A stretch of 64,000 nucleotides of DNA from Psychromonas sp. 14N.309.X.WAT.B.A12 (GTDB lineage Bacteria > Pseudomonadota > Gammaproteobacteria > Enterobacterales > Psychromonadaceae), in NCBI RefSeq assembly GCF_030397575.1, contig NZ_JAPNXS010000001.1, positions 558,001 to 622,000 of the forward strand. Direction: 5' to 3'. The first letter of the stretch is position 1; each line of letters begins with the position of its first letter. Position numbers and translations under genes: made by a program. Below are positions 17,275 through 27,008 of this stretch, piece after piece. The notes below the pieces were generated by a model, which saw nothing but the letters and a program-made list of their open reading frames with translations, did not search any database and was not told the DNA's origin.

Positions 17275-17304
17275 AAGGCGGCTTCATTTGAACTCGCCTT
17301 TTTT
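17275..17304 (+). terminator. Terminator-like hairpin between gcvH and gcvP
   Basis: Stem AAGGCG/CGCCTT (17275-17280, 17295-17300), loop of 14 nt, followed by a T6 run counting the arm end. Only about 34 bases before gcvP, so it may act as a partial terminator or attenuator rather than an operon end. Confidence 0.55.
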
Positions 17305-17337
17305 AAACACAACTTACTGCGACTGTTTAGGATGAAT

Positions 17338-20253
17338 ATGACTGCCAATACACTACTCGACTTATTAAGTGACCAACAAGAGTTTGCTAAACGCCACAAT
17401 GGGCCAGACTCAATTCAGCAACAAACGATGTTAAATGCCATTGGCGTTGATAGCTTAGATCAGCTTATTGACCAAACCGTCCCTGCTGCAATTCGTCTTA
17501 AAGACAAATTAAACCTTGCGCAACCGCAAAGTGAATCAACTATGTTGGCATCATTAAAAACCATCGCAGAAAAGAACGTAGTAAACCGTAGCTTCATCGG
17601 GCAAGGTTACTACAACACATTAACACCTAACGTTATTTTACGTAACGTACTAGAAAATCCAGGTTGGTATACAGCTTACACCCCTTACCAACCAGAGATT
17701 TCACAAGGTCGTTTAGAGTCATTATTGAATTACCAGCAAGCAGTCATGGATTTAACAGCCATGGATTTAGCCAATGCTTCTTTATTAGATGAAGCAACCG
17801 CTGCTGCAGAATCAATGACACTAAGTAAACGTGCAAGTAAAAGCAAAAGTAACGCATTTTTTGTAAGTAATGACCTGCACCCACAAACCGTTGACGTAAT
17901 TCGTACACGAGCTGAATATATTGGTTATGACATTATTACTGGTTCTGTTGAAGAACTAGATAATCACGATGTATTTGGAGCCATTCTACAGTACCCAAGT
18001 ACCACAGGTAATGTAACCGACCTTTCTGAAGTCATTGCACAAGCACATAGTAAAAAAACGTTAGTAACGGTTGCTTCTGACCTATTAGCATTAACCGTAT
18101 TAAAAGCACCAGGTGAAATGGGTGCCGACGTAGTCATCGGTAGCGCTCAACGTTTTGGTGTACCAATGGGCTTTGGTGGCCCACATGCAGGTTTCATGGC
18201 AACCCGAGATAAATTCAAACGTACCATGCCAGGCCGTGTTATCGGTGTATCAAGAGACAGTAAGGGCAAACAAGCACTGCGTATGGCAATGCAAACACGT
18301 GAGCAACATATCCGCCGTGAAAAAGCGACATCTAACATCTGTACTGCTCAGGCGTTACTCGCTAACATGGCAGCGTTTTACGCCCTTTACCATGGACCAG
18401 AAGGCTTATTAAAGATTGGTCGCCGAGTTCATCACTATACGGCAGTATTAGCCGCTGCACTGCAAAGTGAAGGGATCGAATTAGAGAACAATTCTTTCTT
18501 TGATACGCTAACCATTAATACTAATGAACACAGTAAAGCTATTTATCACCGAGCATTGGCTGAAGGAATGAACTTACGTAAATTCCCAAATACTGATACA
18601 AGCGCACTAGATAGTAACCCTGTTAAATTAGGTATTAGTTTAGACGAAACGACTACGGCAAAAGACGTTGAAGATTTGATTTTAGCCATCACAGGTAAAG
18701 CGTTAAGTATCAATGACTTTAGTGAAGCCATTGCAAAAGATGAATTTGCAGCTATTCCTGCAACGTGTCGCCGTACCAGCAAATACTTAACACACCCAGT
18801 TTTCTCAGCACATCATAGTGAAACACAAATGATGCGTTACATGAAAAAACTAGAAAATAAAGATTACTCATTAACTCACGGTATGATCCCACTAGGTAGC
18901 TGCACCATGAAGTTAAATGCAGCAGCTGAAATGCTACCAGTAACCTGGCCTGAATTTGGTCAAATGCATCCATTTGCACCAACAGAGCAAAGCTTTGGTT
19001 ATCAAGAACTCGCTGAAAAGCTGTCAGCTATGTTATGTGAAATTACAGGTTATGATGGTATGTCATTACAACCTAACTCTGGTGCGCAAGGTGAATATGC
19101 AGGGTTAATTGCTATCCAGCGTTACCATGAAAGTAATGGTGATTCGCACCGTAATGTTTGTTTGATCCCAAGCTCTGCACATGGCACTAACCCTGCCTCT
19201 GCGACAATGGTATCAATGAAAGTTGTTGTTGTTGGCTGTGATGATGAAGGTAATATCGACCATGCTGACCTTAAAGCTAAAATTGACAAACATCGTGACA
19301 ATCTATCGTGCATCATGATCACCTACCCTTCTACACACGGTGTATATGAAGAAGCTATTCAAGAAGTATGTGACTGGGTACATGAAGCTGGTGGTCAAGT
19401 TTACCTAGATGGCGCGAACATGAACGCACAAGTAGGTTTGACAACACCAGGCTTTATCGGGTCTGATGTATCACACCTTAACTTACATAAAACATTCTGT
19501 ATTCCACATGGCGGCGGCGGCCCAGGTATGGGACCAATCGGTGTTAAAGCTCACCTTATCCCTTTCTTACCAGGACACATTGAAGTTACTGAATCTGCAG
19601 ATAACAAACATTATGCAGTATCTGCTGCTGAATTAGGTTCAGCGTCTATCTTACCTATTTCGTACGCTTACATTGCGATGATGGGAGAGCAAGGTTTAAC
19701 ACAAGCAACTAAGTTAGCTATCTTAAACGCTAACTACGTTATGGAACGTTTACGCCCTCACTACCCAGTATTATACCTAGGTAAAGAAGGCCGTGTTGCC
19801 CATGAATGTATTATTGATATTCGTCCAATCGAAGAACTATCTGGTATTTCAGGTGAAGATATCGCTAAACGTCTAATGGATTACGGGTTCCATGCGCCTA
19901 CTATGTCATTCCCAGTAGCAGGTACATTGATGATTGAACCAACGGAGTCTGAAAATCTAACTGAATTAGATAGATTCTGTGATGCAATGATCGCAATCCG
20001 TAATGAAATAAAACAAGTAGAATCAGGTGAATATACACTAGAGGATAACCCACTTGTTAATGCACCGCATACACAAGTTGACCTAATGGAAACGGAATGG
20101 ACACATGCTTATTCACGTGAAATAGCTTGCTTCCCATCTGAATTCAGTAAAGGTGCTAAATACTGGCCTTCAGCAAATCGAGTAGACAATGTCTTTGGTG
20201 ATCGTAACTTGATCTGTTCTTGTCCAAGTATTGAAAGCTACATGGAAGACTAA
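17338..20253 (+). CDS. gcvP: Glycine dehydrogenase (decarboxylating), P protein
   Basis: About 971 residues, full-length single-chain GcvP. A reading from 17332 is possible, but the AGGA site fits the second ATG (17338) better. The PLP-binding Lys is in [18 protein letters not shown] (about K718), followed by the glycine-rich loop. The N-terminal half shows [15 protein letters not shown] and [18 protein letters not shown]. The enzyme decarboxylates glycine and loads the aminomethyl group on lipoyl-GcvH. It follows gcvH; a hairpin terminator lies at 20315-20340. Confidence 0.97.
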   Translation: MTANTLLDLLSDQQEFAKRHNGPDSIQQQTMLNAIGVDSLDQLIDQTVPAAIRLKDKLNLAQPQSESTMLASLKTIAEKNVVNRSFIGQGYYNTLTPNVILRNVLENPGWYTAYTPYQPEISQGRLESLLNYQQAVMDLTAMDLANASLLDEATAAAESMTLSKRASKSKSNAFFVSNDLHPQTVDVIRTRAEYIGYDIITGSVEELDNHDVFGAILQYPSTTGNVTDLSEVIAQAHSKKTLVTVASDLLALTVLKAPGEMGADVVIGSAQRFGVPMGFGGPHAGFMATRDKFKRTMPGRVIGVSRDSKGKQALRMAMQTREQHIRREKATSNICTAQALLANMAAFYALYHGPEGLLKIGRRVHHYTAVLAAALQSEGIELENNSFFDTLTINTNEHSKAIYHRALAEGMNLRKFPNTDTSALDSNPVKLGISLDETTTAKDVEDLILAITGKALSINDFSEAIAKDEFAAIPATCRRTSKYLTHPVFSAHHSETQMMRYMKKLENKDYSLTHGMIPLGSCTMKLNAAAEMLPVTWPEFGQMHPFAPTEQSFGYQELAEKLSAMLCEITGYDGMSLQPNSGAQGEYAGLIAIQRYHESNGDSHRNVCLIPSSAHGTNPASATMVSMKVVVVGCDDEGNIDHADLKAKIDKHRDNLSCIMITYPSTHGVYEEAIQEVCDWVHEAGGQVYLDGANMNAQVGLTTPGFIGSDVSHLNLHKTFCIPHGGGGPGMGPIGVKAHLIPFLPGHIEVTESADNKHYAVSAAELGSASILPISYAYIAMMGEQGLTQATKLAILNANYVMERLRPHYPVLYLGKEGRVAHECIIDIRPIEELSGISGEDIAKRLMDYGFHAPTMSFPVAGTLMIEPTESENLTELDRFCDAMIAIRNEIKQVESGEYTLEDNPLVNAPHTQVDLMETEWTHAYSREIACFPSEFSKGAKYWPSANRVDNVFGDRNLICSCPSIESYMED

Positions 20254-20314
20254 TAAGCCACTTAGTGGTATCGCTATACTTCAAAGTGTTCAAGCTTTTT
20301 GAACATATTATCTA

Positions 20315-20340
20315 AACGACACCTTTATTTAGGTGTCGTT
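20315..20340 (+). terminator. Terminator after gcvP
   Basis: Perfect 10-bp stem AACGACACCT/AGGTGTCGTT with loop TTATTT; weak T-rich tail. A second inverted repeat (GTTCAA/TTGAAC) lies just upstream at 20288-20304. Confidence 0.7.
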
Positions 20341-20483
20341 ATTTAACACACTTACTTAGTATCTAATTAACCTTTTTTTAAAGGTGACGATCTCACTCGT
20401 TTTAAATATTTAATTTTCACAAAACAAGCAACAACAAGGTACCTATTTATAAGCATAAACCACTAAATTTAAGGAGTTAAATA

Positions 20484-21362
20484 ATGAAGGATAAACAATC
20501 ATCAGTACCAACATATGTCATTACAGCAGACTGCCCTAGCCGCTCAGGTACCGTTGATGTGGTAACACGTTTTTTGGTTGAACAAAGCTGCTACATTAAC
20601 GAAATCCACTCTTTTGTGGATACCACGGAAAATAGATTTTTTATTCGAATTGAATTTAGATTAGATTCAGACGCCACATTTGACCAAGCTGAATTTAGTG
20701 AAAAGTTTGAACAACGTGCACAACAATTTGCAATGAAATGGCAACTTACTCCAAGTGATTACCAATCTAAAGTTGTGATCATGGTGTCAAAGCATGACCA
20801 TTGTCTAAATGACCTACTTTACCGCTACCGTACTGGCGATCTCAATATACAAATTCCAGCTATTATTTCTAATCATCCAAACTTAAGAGAACTAGCTAAC
20901 TAGCATGGTATTCCTTACTACCATTTACCAATCACCAAAGAAACTAAGCCAGAACAAGAAGCAAAAGTGTACCAAATCATTCAAGACTGTCATGCAGATC
21001 TAGTGGTTTTAGCACGTTACATGCAAGTGCTCTCACATGAAATGTCCAAAAAATTGTCAGGTAAAGCGATTAATATTCATCATTCATTATTACCCGGTTT
21101 TAAGGGCGCACGACCTTACTATCAAGCCTATGACCGCGGTATTAAATTAGTAGGAGCAACAGCACACTATGTGAGTGATGACCTAGATGAAGGGCCAATC
21201 ATCAGTCAAAGTGTCGATACCGTAGACCACAGTTACTACCCACAAGACTTGGCAGCGAAAGGCCGCCATATCGAATGTTTAACCTTATCTCGTGCTGTAC
21301 GTTACCACATAGAAAATCGTATATTCCTTCATGGTAATAAAACCGTCGTGTTTGGAAAATAA
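20484..21362 (+). pseudogene. purU: Formyltetrahydrofolate deformylase PurU interrupted by an in-frame TAG
   Basis: A complete PurU reading frame of about 292 codons broken only by TAG at 20901-20903 (codon 140). The first part holds the ACT domain (residues about 10-85) and the beginning of the formyltransferase domain (VVIMVSKHDHCLNDLL, NHPNLRELAN). After the stop the same frame continues with HGIPYYHLP, the catalytic [21 protein letters not shown] (Asn, His), [15 protein letters not shown] (Asp) and a normal C-terminus. Homologues I recall often have Trp here (WHGIPF), so TGG to TAG is the simplest cause. PurU makes formate and THF from 10-formyl-THF, which fits beside gcv genes. The RBS AAGGAG is good. 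Alternatives are readthrough or a sequence error. Confidence 0.88.
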
Positions 21363-21398
21363 TCGCTTTATGCACTTCGCGACGTATAAGGCTATGGT

Positions 21399-21435
21399 AC
21401 TTTATGCCCTTTGATAGTTACAAAGGGCATAAAGT
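21399..21435. terminator. Strong hairpin between purU and the copper operon
   Basis: Perfect 15-bp inverted repeat (21399-21413 and 21421-21435) with a 7-nt loop in the convergent gap; no T-run. A second, 6-bp hairpin CTCCGC/GCGGAG (21508-21532) lies closer to the copI end. Confidence 0.65.
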
Positions 21436-21545
21436 GCTATCGGCCTAAAACTAATGCTAAATAATAAGTCCAACCTAGTTAATATAATTTCAATAGCTTA
21501 TATCGTACTCCGCCCTTATATTAAAAGCGGAGAATAATGATAATC

Positions 21546-22121
21546 CTATAATATTAGTTTTTTAACCATGCCCGCTTCAAAATGACCTGCAATATTACAT
21601 GCAAGCTCAACATTCTTTTCTCCATGAAAATGCCACATAATTTGACCTGCTTCCCCTGGTTTTACTGTGATTGAGTTATCTGATTCGTGTTTATCATGAT
21701 TCATTTTTGTCATCATTTCACGATGCTCAAACTGTTCTTGTGCGCTACCAATCATGAATTCATGATCCATTTTACCGGTATTCATTACTACAAATTGCAC
21801 CACATCATTTGGCTCAATTTTCACTTCCTTCTTAAATGTTATTTTCATATCGTCCGATAACATTACATACACGACTTTATTTGGTTTTGCCCCTGTAGCG
21901 AGCATGCCAACATCTGACATACCTGGCATAGACATATGGCTATGATCCATAGCTATTTCGTCCATATTGTCGGTTTTCATGCTTGAATGATCCATCATCT
22001 CCTCTGTCATCGTTGCATGATCCATTTTTGCAACCGTTTGATCCGCTGCAACAGAAAATGGGGCGCTTAATAATATTGATAGCGATAATATTGTGCTGAT
22101 TCTATTAAGTGTTTTGTTCAT
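21546..22121 (-). CDS. copI: CopI-like periplasmic cupredoxin with Met/His-rich N-terminus
   Basis: 191 residues. Signal peptide (cleavage near SVAA/DQ, residue 26). Residues 33-68 form a Met/His-rich metal-binding stretch with repeated MDHS-type motifs. The C-terminal cupredoxin fold has a type-1 copper ligand set: H120 (KMDHEF), C175, H180 and M185 (ELACNIAGHFEAGM). CopI-type proteins defend the periplasm against copper, possibly by binding or oxidising Cu(I). It is the last gene of the cus operon, 34 bases after cusA. Confidence 0.88.
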   Translation of the reverse strand: MNKTLNRISTILSLSILLSAPFSVAADQTVAKMDHATMTEEMMDHSSMKTDNMDEIAMDHSHMSMPGMSDVGMLATGAKPNKVVYVMLSDDMKITFKKEVKIEPNDVVQFVVMNTGKMDHEFMIGSAQEQFEHREMMTKMNHDKHESDNSITVKPGEAGQIMWHFHGEKNVELACNIAGHFEAGMVKKLIL

Positions 22122-22155
22122 TGTGTTATTCCTTTTTTGTTTACGTAAATGTTGA

Positions 22156-25100
22156 TTACAAGTCTTTTAATTCTTTGCTTTTCCAAAGTTTAAAAATGGC
22201 AGGGATAATCAGTAAGGTTAATATAAGTGCCGATGTCATACCGCCGATCATAGGAGCAGCAATACGTTGCATTACTTCTGAACCTGTACCAGCACCATAC
22301 ATAATAGGAATTAACCCTATTATTACGGTTAATACAGTCATCATCACAGGTCGAACACGCAAGCCTGCGCCTTCACGGATAGCATTTAATAAGTCAATTT
22401 GTGTGATTGATTGTTGATTTTCTTGTGCTTTAAGCTTTTTGTCATGCCATGCTTGATTAAGATAAACCAACATGATCACTCCAATCTCAACTGCAACACC
22501 AGAAAGTGCAATAAATCCAACGCCCACGCCAATAGAGAAATTGAAACCAAGTTGATATAGTAGCCAAACTCCTCCTACCATGGCTAAAGGTAAAGTGGCC
22601 ATAATAATCAACACTTCGCCAATACGTCTAAAGCTCAGGTATAAAAGCAACATAATGATGGCAATGGTAATCGGTACAACAACACTTAAGCGCGCTTTTG
22701 CACGTTCCATATATTCATATTGGCCAGACCAAGCTAAAGAATAACCAGTCGGTAAAACCAGCTGTTCTGCTACAACTTGTTGTGCTTCTCTTACATAAGA
22801 TCCTAAATCTCGACCATCAATATCAACAAAAACCCAACCATTTGGTCGTGCATTTTCTGTTTTTATCATGGGAGGCCCATCCTGGTAACGAATATCAGCG
22901 ACATCAGCTAAAGCAATTCGGGCACCACTTGGGGTCACTAAAGGCAAGCTTTGTAACTTAACAACTGAGTCTCGATAACTTTGTGGATATCGGACATTAA
23001 TAGGGTAACGCTCTAAACCTTCGACGGTTTCACCTACATTAATTCCGCCAATTGCAGTTGAGATAACACGCTGTATATCATCAATATTTAATCCATACCT
23101 TGCTGCACTTAGACGTTTAATATCAATGTCAACGTAGCGACCACCCGCAACACGTTCAGCATAAACAGAAGCGGTTCCGAATACGTTATTCAAAATAGGC
23201 TCCATATCTGCGCCTATTTTTTCAATCACTTTCAAGTCAGGACCAGCTATTTTTATGCCTATTTGGGTTTTTATGCCTGTTGCTAACATATCAATACGCG
23301 TTTTAATTGGCATCACCCATGCATTGGTTAAACCCGGAAATTGAATCAGAGCATCGAATTCTTTGCGTAATGATTCAGGTGTTACGCCCTCTCGCCATTG
23401 ATCTCTAGGCTTAAATTGAATCGTCGTTTCAATCATGGTCAGGGGTGCAGGATCCGTTGCAGTCTCAGCGCGGCCAACTTTTCCCCACACCGTCTTAACC
23501 TCGGGAACGGTTTTGATTAACTTGTTGGTTTGTTGTAATAACTCTCTGGCTTTACCAATAGATATGCCGGGGTAAGTTGTTGGCATATACATTAAATCGC
23601 CCTCATCTAAAGGCGGAATAAATTCACTACCTATTTTTGAAATAGGGTAATAGGCGGAAGCCATCAATAACAATGCACATAGAATAATCACTTTAGGGAA
23701 TTTAAGGCTGATATTTAATAACGGACGGTATAGTGCAACTAAAAACCGATTAACTGGGTTTTTATTCTCTGGTATCACTTTACCTCGAATAAAATATCCC
23801 ATTAAAACAGGGACTAATGTGATCGCTAAACCTGCCGATGCTGCCATAGCGAATGTTTTAGTGAAGGCTAATGGAGAAAACATTTTCCCTTCTTGGCCCT
23901 CTAGTGCAAAAACGGGTACAAAGCTTAAAGTGATAATGAGTAATGAGAAAAATAAAGGGGCACCAACCTCTTCTGCTGCACGTCCCATTACTTGCCAACG
24001 GTTTTTATCAGTGAGCGGTGTTTTTTCAATATGCTTATGCACGTTTTCTATCATAACGATAGCACCATCAACCATTGCACCAATGGCAATCGCAATCCCG
24101 CCTAATGACATGATATTGGCATTAACGCCTTGCCAATGCATCACTACAAAAGCAGTCAAAATACCAACAGGTAAGCTTAACGCAATCACAATTGATGAGC
24201 GGATATGAAATAGGAAAAGTGCACAGACAATAGCAACAACAATAAATTCTTCTGCAAGCTTATGCCAAAGATTTTCAACAGCGCTATCGATAAGCGTTGA
24301 ACGGTCGTAAGTTGATACGATCTCAACACCTTCAGGTAAACTATTTTGTAAAACGTTTAATTTATCTTTTACATTTGCAATGACTTGACTGGCATTTTCA
24401 CCAAAGCGCATAACAACCACACCACCAACGGCTTCACCTTCGCCATTTAATTCGGAAATACCACGACGCATTTGTGGACCTAAATTAATGTCAGCGATAT
24501 CCCCCAATAGTAAAGGTGTACCATTTTTATTCACTTTCAATGGCAATGATTTAATATCTTCAATATTGGTTAAATATCCTGATGTCCGAACCATATGCTC
24601 AGCTTCGGCAACCTCAATAACTGATGCACCAGTTTCTTGATTGCCACTTTTAATCGCCATATTTACTTGTTGTAATGTTAAGTCATATGCTCTTAACTTA
24701 GCTGGGTCAATTTGCACCTGATATTGCTTAACCATGCCACCAATCGTTGCGATTTCAGACACTCCATCTACAGTCTGTAATTCATATTTTAAGAACCAGT
24801 CCTGAATACTACGCAATTCTGCCAAGTCATGTTTACCAGTTTTATCTTGTAATACATAACTGTATATCCAACCCACACCTGTAGCATCGGGACCTAAACT
24901 AGGTTTTGCTTGATCAGGTAAATTGGGGGTGACTTGACTTAAATATTCCAACACACGAGAACGAGCCCAATACATATCTGTACTGTCATTAAAAATGATA
25001 TATACATAAGAGTCTCCAAAAAATGAATATCCCCTGACTGTTTCTGCTCCTGGCACCGCTAGCATTGCAGTTGTTAGAGGATAAGTGACCTGATCTTCAA

Positions 25101-25281
25101 CGACCTGAGGAGCTTGGCCAGGGTAACTGGTTTTGATAATGACTTGTACATCAGATAAGTCAGGTAAAGCATCCACAGGAGTATTTTTTACACTGTAAAT
25201 TCCAGCTAAAACCAAAAAAACTGTGCCGACTAACACTAAAAATCGATTGTTGATCGACCAACGTATAATTGCCCCTATCAT
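22156..25281 (-). CDS. cusA: Cu(I)/Ag(I) efflux RND transporter CusA
   Basis: 1041 residues, full-length heavy-metal RND pump. It starts like E. coli CusA (INNRFLVLVGTVFLV...NTPVDALPDLSDVQVIIKTSYPGQAPQVVEDQVTYPLTTAML) and keeps the HME motifs, including the transmembrane NIMSLGGIAIAIGAMVDGAIVMIENVHKH segment with the proton-relay Asp/Glu. A Met-rich cleft segment is plausible (MYMPTTYPGISI, WVMPIKTRIDMLATGIKTQIG). It forms the inner-membrane pump of a tripartite CusCBA complex. Its ATG overlaps the cusB end by four bases (ATGA). Confidence 0.96.
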   Translation of the reverse strand: MIGAIIRWSINNRFLVLVGTVFLVLAGIYSVKNTPVDALPDLSDVQVIIKTSYPGQAPQVVEDQVTYPLTTAMLAVPGAETVRGYSFFGDSYVYIIFNDSTDMYWARSRVLEYLSQVTPNLPDQAKPSLGPDATGVGWIYSYVLQDKTGKHDLAELRSIQDWFLKYELQTVDGVSEIATIGGMVKQYQVQIDPAKLRAYDLTLQQVNMAIKSGNQETGASVIEVAEAEHMVRTSGYLTNIEDIKSLPLKVNKNGTPLLLGDIADINLGPQMRRGISELNGEGEAVGGVVVMRFGENASQVIANVKDKLNVLQNSLPEGVEIVSTYDRSTLIDSAVENLWHKLAEEFIVVAIVCALFLFHIRSSIVIALSLPVGILTAFVVMHWQGVNANIMSLGGIAIAIGAMVDGAIVMIENVHKHIEKTPLTDKNRWQVMGRAAEEVGAPLFFSLLIITLSFVPVFALEGQEGKMFSPLAFTKTFAMAASAGLAITLVPVLMGYFIRGKVIPENKNPVNRFLVALYRPLLNISLKFPKVIILCALLLMASAYYPISKIGSEFIPPLDEGDLMYMPTTYPGISIGKARELLQQTNKLIKTVPEVKTVWGKVGRAETATDPAPLTMIETTIQFKPRDQWREGVTPESLRKEFDALIQFPGLTNAWVMPIKTRIDMLATGIKTQIGIKIAGPDLKVIEKIGADMEPILNNVFGTASVYAERVAGGRYVDIDIKRLSAARYGLNIDDIQRVISTAIGGINVGETVEGLERYPINVRYPQSYRDSVVKLQSLPLVTPSGARIALADVADIRYQDGPPMIKTENARPNGWVFVDIDGRDLGSYVREAQQVVAEQLVLPTGYSLAWSGQYEYMERAKARLSVVVPITIAIIMLLLYLSFRRIGEVLIIMATLPLAMVGGVWLLYQLGFNFSIGVGVGFIALSGVAVEIGVIMLVYLNQAWHDKKLKAQENQQSITQIDLLNAIREGAGLRVRPVMMTVLTVIIGLIPIMYGAGTGSEVMQRIAAPMIGGMTSALILTLLIIPAIFKLWKSKELKDL

Positions 25282-26987
25282 TGTTCACCTCCGAACAACT
25301 CAAGTTGCTCAAGAGAATAATCCCCTGCTTTTTTTGAAACTAAAAAGCTAACTTTTTGACCTTCTTTAAAGGCACTTAAATCAATGCCATTGGTGACAGA
25401 AAAATTCATTTCTCCTTTATCCCATTGCCATTCATCAATTGGCTCATGAACGATAGTAATCATATTAAAATCAACCATTAACATTGATATCTCACCACTA
25501 GACCAAACTTCATCAGCGAGCGTCTCTTGATTAACTTTTAAATTAAGAATTTCATATCCACCTGATTCTGCCTTTGCAATTTCAAAGTCAATCATCTGCC
25601 CTATTTTAATATCATTAAGATTGAGAGAATTGACAGCAGTAAAATTCATTACCATTCCCGGCCAATCCCATTCATCGATTGGCTCATGACTAATCGTAAG
25701 CATATTGTGGTCATTCATAACAGCCGTCACCTCACCGCTAGTCCAAATGCTTTTTTTAGGTTCATCGAGTCCATTAATTCTTGAAAGCTCTGCAGATTGA
25801 CTCGACTCTGAATCTAATAAAAAATGTGCAGAAGTAACGACAGTATGTTGTTCATTTAAACCAGCTAAAACTTCAACCCGCCCATTCGCTTCTCGACCAA
25901 TACTAATTCTAGCTGAACGGTATTTACCTTCTCCTTCTGACAAAACAACACGTGTCATTTCATTTGCTCTAATCACAGCAGAATAAGGGATGGTTAATAC
26001 TTTCTCGCTGCTTTTGGGCTGCAAAAGAATGTTCGCGAACATATTCGGTTTTAGCTTGTTTTCTGGATTTTTAAATTTAAGACGTAGGCGTAAAGTGCGG
26101 GTTTCAGGATCTAAAATAGGGTAAATATAATCTACTGTCCCTCGCCATGTTTTGCCTGATACTGCATCAAGCGTCATAACTGCCTCGGTTCCCTCTTTTA
26201 TCCATTCAGATTGACGTTCAAATACTTCGACTTCTACCCAAACGCTATCTATTGGGCCACCACTTATAATTGATTGTATTGGCGATATATAACCACCTTC
26301 ACGGATATTTAACGACGCAATAACACCATCTGCATTAGCTTTTACAGCAATATTTTGCGTTGTCTTTTGCGCTTTGATGATCTGTTTTATCTGCTCACTA
26401 TCAACCCCTAATGATGTTAACCTCTCTTTGGCACTGTTCACTAAACCGGAACGTCCACTTTGAAATGCATTGATCAGATCTTGCTGTGCTTTAACTAAAT
26501 CTGGTGAATAAAAAGTAAATAGAACATCCCCTTTTTTCACTCGCTCTCCAACTGCATTAATATATAACTTATCAACCCAGCCTGAGATTCTGACATTTGT
26601 TTGCCATAATTGACTTTGATCAAAGGCTATATAACCGACTGTTTCAATACGTGGAGATAAACTTTCTTTACTGACTTGTTCAACTTTAACACCTAAGTTA
26701 TTTTCAACCGATGAGTCAATAGTAACTGTTCCAGCTTGCTCACTTTTAGCACTTGCTTGCTCACCATACACAGGTACAAGCTCCATGCCCATTGGTGATA
26801 GGCCGGGTTTGTCACGCTGATAGTTAGCATCCATCGGGGCAACCCAATACAGTGGTTTATCAGATTTATTATCATTATTTGAATTCGTTTGATCTTCGAT
26901 GCTGTGCCCCATCATCAATTTACTACTAGCAAACCCAATGACACCACCCGCAATTAAAGCCAGTACGATAATATTAAATTTTTTCAT
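25278..26987 (-). CDS. cusB: Efflux adaptor CusB fused to two CusF-like copper-binding domains
   Basis: 569 residues, longer than E. coli CusB (about 400). Order: an N-terminal membrane anchor or signal (1-25); a heavy-metal-binding motif YWVAPMDANYQRDKPGLSPMGMELVPVY (47-74); the adaptor core with lipoyl and beta-barrel parts (about 115-395); CusF-like domain 1 (about 413-486) with the full ligand set H434, W442, M445, M447; and CusF-like domain 2 (about 494-566) with H514, W522 and M527 but Gly at the first Met position (G525). CusF is normally a separate periplasmic Cu(I) chaperone feeding CusB, so the fusion ties donor and acceptor together. Overlaps cusA by four bases. Confidence 0.93.
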   Translation of the reverse strand: MKKFNIIVLALIAGGVIGFASSKLMMGHSIEDQTNSNNDNKSDKPLYWVAPMDANYQRDKPGLSPMGMELVPVYGEQASAKSEQAGTVTIDSSVENNLGVKVEQVSKESLSPRIETVGYIAFDQSQLWQTNVRISGWVDKLYINAVGERVKKGDVLFTFYSPDLVKAQQDLINAFQSGRSGLVNSAKERLTSLGVDSEQIKQIIKAQKTTQNIAVKANADGVIASLNIREGGYISPIQSIISGGPIDSVWVEVEVFERQSEWIKEGTEAVMTLDAVSGKTWRGTVDYIYPILDPETRTLRLRLKFKNPENKLKPNMFANILLQPKSSEKVLTIPYSAVIRANEMTRVVLSEGEGKYRSARISIGREANGRVEVLAGLNEQHTVVTSAHFLLDSESSQSAELSRINGLDEPKKSIWTSGEVTAVMNDHNMLTISHEPIDEWDWPGMVMNFTAVNSLNLNDIKIGQMIDFEIAKAESGGYEILNLKVNQETLADEVWSSGEISMLMVDFNMITIVHEPIDEWQWDKGEMNFSVTNGIDLSAFKEGQKVSFLVSKKAGDYSLEQLELFGGEQ

Positions 26988-27008
26988 TATTTATTCCTAA
27001 AGCAAATA

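Noticed and set aside
16510-17337. Possible glycine riboswitch near gcvH/gcvP
   Set aside because: I looked for the GGAGAG and GGGGCAA-type conserved blocks on both strands of the gaps and did not find them; only protein-type palindromes and a terminator are present.
18147-19322. Open frames in other frames inside gcvP
   Set aside because: They overlap the fully conserved gcvP frame and show no independent signal.
20484-20903. Pyrrolysine or other recoding of TAG
   Set aside because: No pyl genes are seen, TAG acts as a normal stop in several genes here, and the site is not a catalytic position; a nonsense mutation is simpler. Readthrough is left open in the finding.
22109-24208. Plus-strand open frames inside cusA
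   Set aside because: Shadows of the conserved cusA coding sequence, without RBS or family features.
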